Program-made: the position numbers and the translations under genes
The notes under the pieces: model-generated
Databases searched by the model: none
What the model was told of the DNA's origin: nothing
Seen by the model: the letters and a program-made list of their open reading frames with translations, nothing else
In this document: positions 63,397 to 64,000 of the stretch, one piece after another
Numbering within the stretch: position 1 is the stretch's first letter
Layout: the number at the start of each line of letters is the position of its first letter
Origin: Ardenticatenales bacterium
Lineage (GTDB): Bacteria > Chloroflexota > Anaerolineae > Ardenticatenales > Ardenticatenaceae
NCBI GenBank assembly: GCA_020634795.1
Contig: JACKAZ010000008.1
Coordinates: 166,918 to 230,917, forward strand
Reading direction: 5' to 3'
Length of the DNA: 64,000 bases

Positions 63397-64000
63397 TTAT
63401 GCCGCCAGATTTTCGCGCTGTCCGGTCTGGACGTTCCAGAGTTTGTGGTAGAGCGTCTGGCGATGGACGAGCTGTTCGTGCGTGCCCTGCTCCACGATGC
63501 GCCCCTTGTCGACCACCACGATATGATCGGCGTTGCGAATCGTGCTGAGCCGGTGCGCGATGATGATCGTGGTGCGGCCCACCGCGATCTGCTCCAGAGA
63601 GCGCTGGATGGCCGCTTCGGTCTCGTTGTCCACCGCCGAAGTCGCCTCATCCAAGATCAGCACTGGCGGATCTTTCAGCACGGCCCGCGCGATCGAGATG
63701 CGTTGCCGCTGCCCACCCGACAGCTTCTGCCCCCGTTCCCCCACAATCGTGTCGTAGCCGTTGGGCAGGCCCATGATGAAGGCGTGTGCTTCGGCGACTT
63801 TTGCCGCCTCAACAATCGCTTCCAGCGAGGCATCGAAGCTGCCGTAGGCGATATTCTCACGCACCGTGCCGTGGAAGAGGAAAACATCTTGGCTGACGAA
63901 GCCAATGGCGCGGCGCAGATCGTTCAGCTTCAGGGTGCGAATGTCGTGGCCGTCGAGCAGGATGCGCCCCGTTTGCACATCGTAGAAGCGGAGCAGCAAC
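63397..64000 (-). CDS. ABC transporter ATP-binding domain (partial, C-terminal part)
   Basis: The window ends inside the gene; about 201 codons are visible. Present are the Q-loop (IGFVSQDVFLFHGTVRENIA), signature LSGGQRQRISIARAVL, Walker B VLILDEATSAVD and H-loop IIIAHRLSTIRNAD. The pattern is that of an exporter-type half-transporter (MsbA/LmrA-like), with the membrane domain beyond the window. It ends QTGQRENLAA, 92 bp before the response-regulator gene, so the two may be co-transcribed. Confidence 0.92.
   Translation of the reverse strand, partial: LLLRFYDVQTGRILLDGHDIRTLKLNDLRRAIGFVSQDVFLFHGTVRENIAYGSFDASLEAIVEAAKVAEAHAFIMGLPNGYDTIVGERGQKLSGGQRQRISIARAVLKDPPVLILDEATSAVDNETEAAIQRSLEQIAVGRTTIIIAHRLSTIRNADHIVVVDKGRIVEQGTHEQLVHRQTLYHKLWNVQTGQRENLAA

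Overview
The window looks like a GC-rich bacterial chromosome segment, most likely from the phylum Chloroflexota (Caldilineae/Anaerolineae-like). This is an inference from gene content, not from a marker-gene comparison. The indicators are an archaeal-type isopentenyl phosphate kinase, a giant BTAD/NB-ARC/TPR regulator, an effector-associated-domain protein, DUF4397 and beta-helix surface proteins, Tat/lipoprotein secreted enzymes, a YLPL/YLPW surface motif, and intergenic regions packed with short tandem repeats. No rRNA, tRNA, CRISPR array or intact transposase was found.

Layout. 1-3500 is a decayed accessory patch: a protease tail, a lipoprotein, an XRE/MmyB-type regulator and two broken small genes, with two copies of a ~97 bp direct repeat. 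3500-12100 is mostly metabolic: a secreted GH-A-like protein, an APC permease with two universal-stress domains, a leucine-dehydrogenase-family enzyme, a thioesterase-gpsA pair, rsfS and ndk. 12400-21300 carries surface and regulatory genes (beta-helix protein, SARP-type regulator, AttH-like protein, DUF4397 protein) and a 904 bp repeat region. 21580-27500 is a tight five-gene operon: a GNAT-acyl-CoA synthetase fusion, a small membrane protein, a HAD phosphatase, a frameshifted polytopic membrane protein and an unknown helical protein. 27500-34030 has NrtR, a CAP-domain protein, an M3 peptidase, a cytochrome c lipoprotein, a PIN toxin-antitoxin pair and a membrane protein. 34100-44100 has cell-wall and envelope genes (LysM/transglycosylase-like/M23 protein, two glycosyltransferases, M50-like protease) and isopentenyl phosphate kinase. 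44270-49190 is housekeeping (serA, pnp, rpsO). 49480-55760 has a HisN-like phosphatase, a WD40/TolB-like protein and a very unusual 1295-residue fusion of DppB and DppC permeases with an M28-like domain. 55760-64000 holds an EAD protein inside 1.2 kb of repeats, a sulfur cluster (CstB-like persulfide dioxygenase/rhodanese plus a split YeeE transporter), a two-component system whose kinase gene lies between long inverted repeats, and the end of an ABC exporter.

The points most worth a second look are: (1) the DppB-DppC-M28 fusion; (2) the sensor-kinase gene bracketed by ~130 bp inverted repeats with a 34 bp perfect core; (3) two near-identical composite repeat elements (9-bp tracts around a three-hairpin core) that each abut a start codon; (4) an apparent orientation rule for the 9-bp C-rich tracts in front of genes; (5) the EAD protein in its repeat nest; (6) a GAAC-N4-GTTC box inside a promoter; and (7) the GNAT-acyl-CoA synthetase fusion behind a duplicated palindromic leader.
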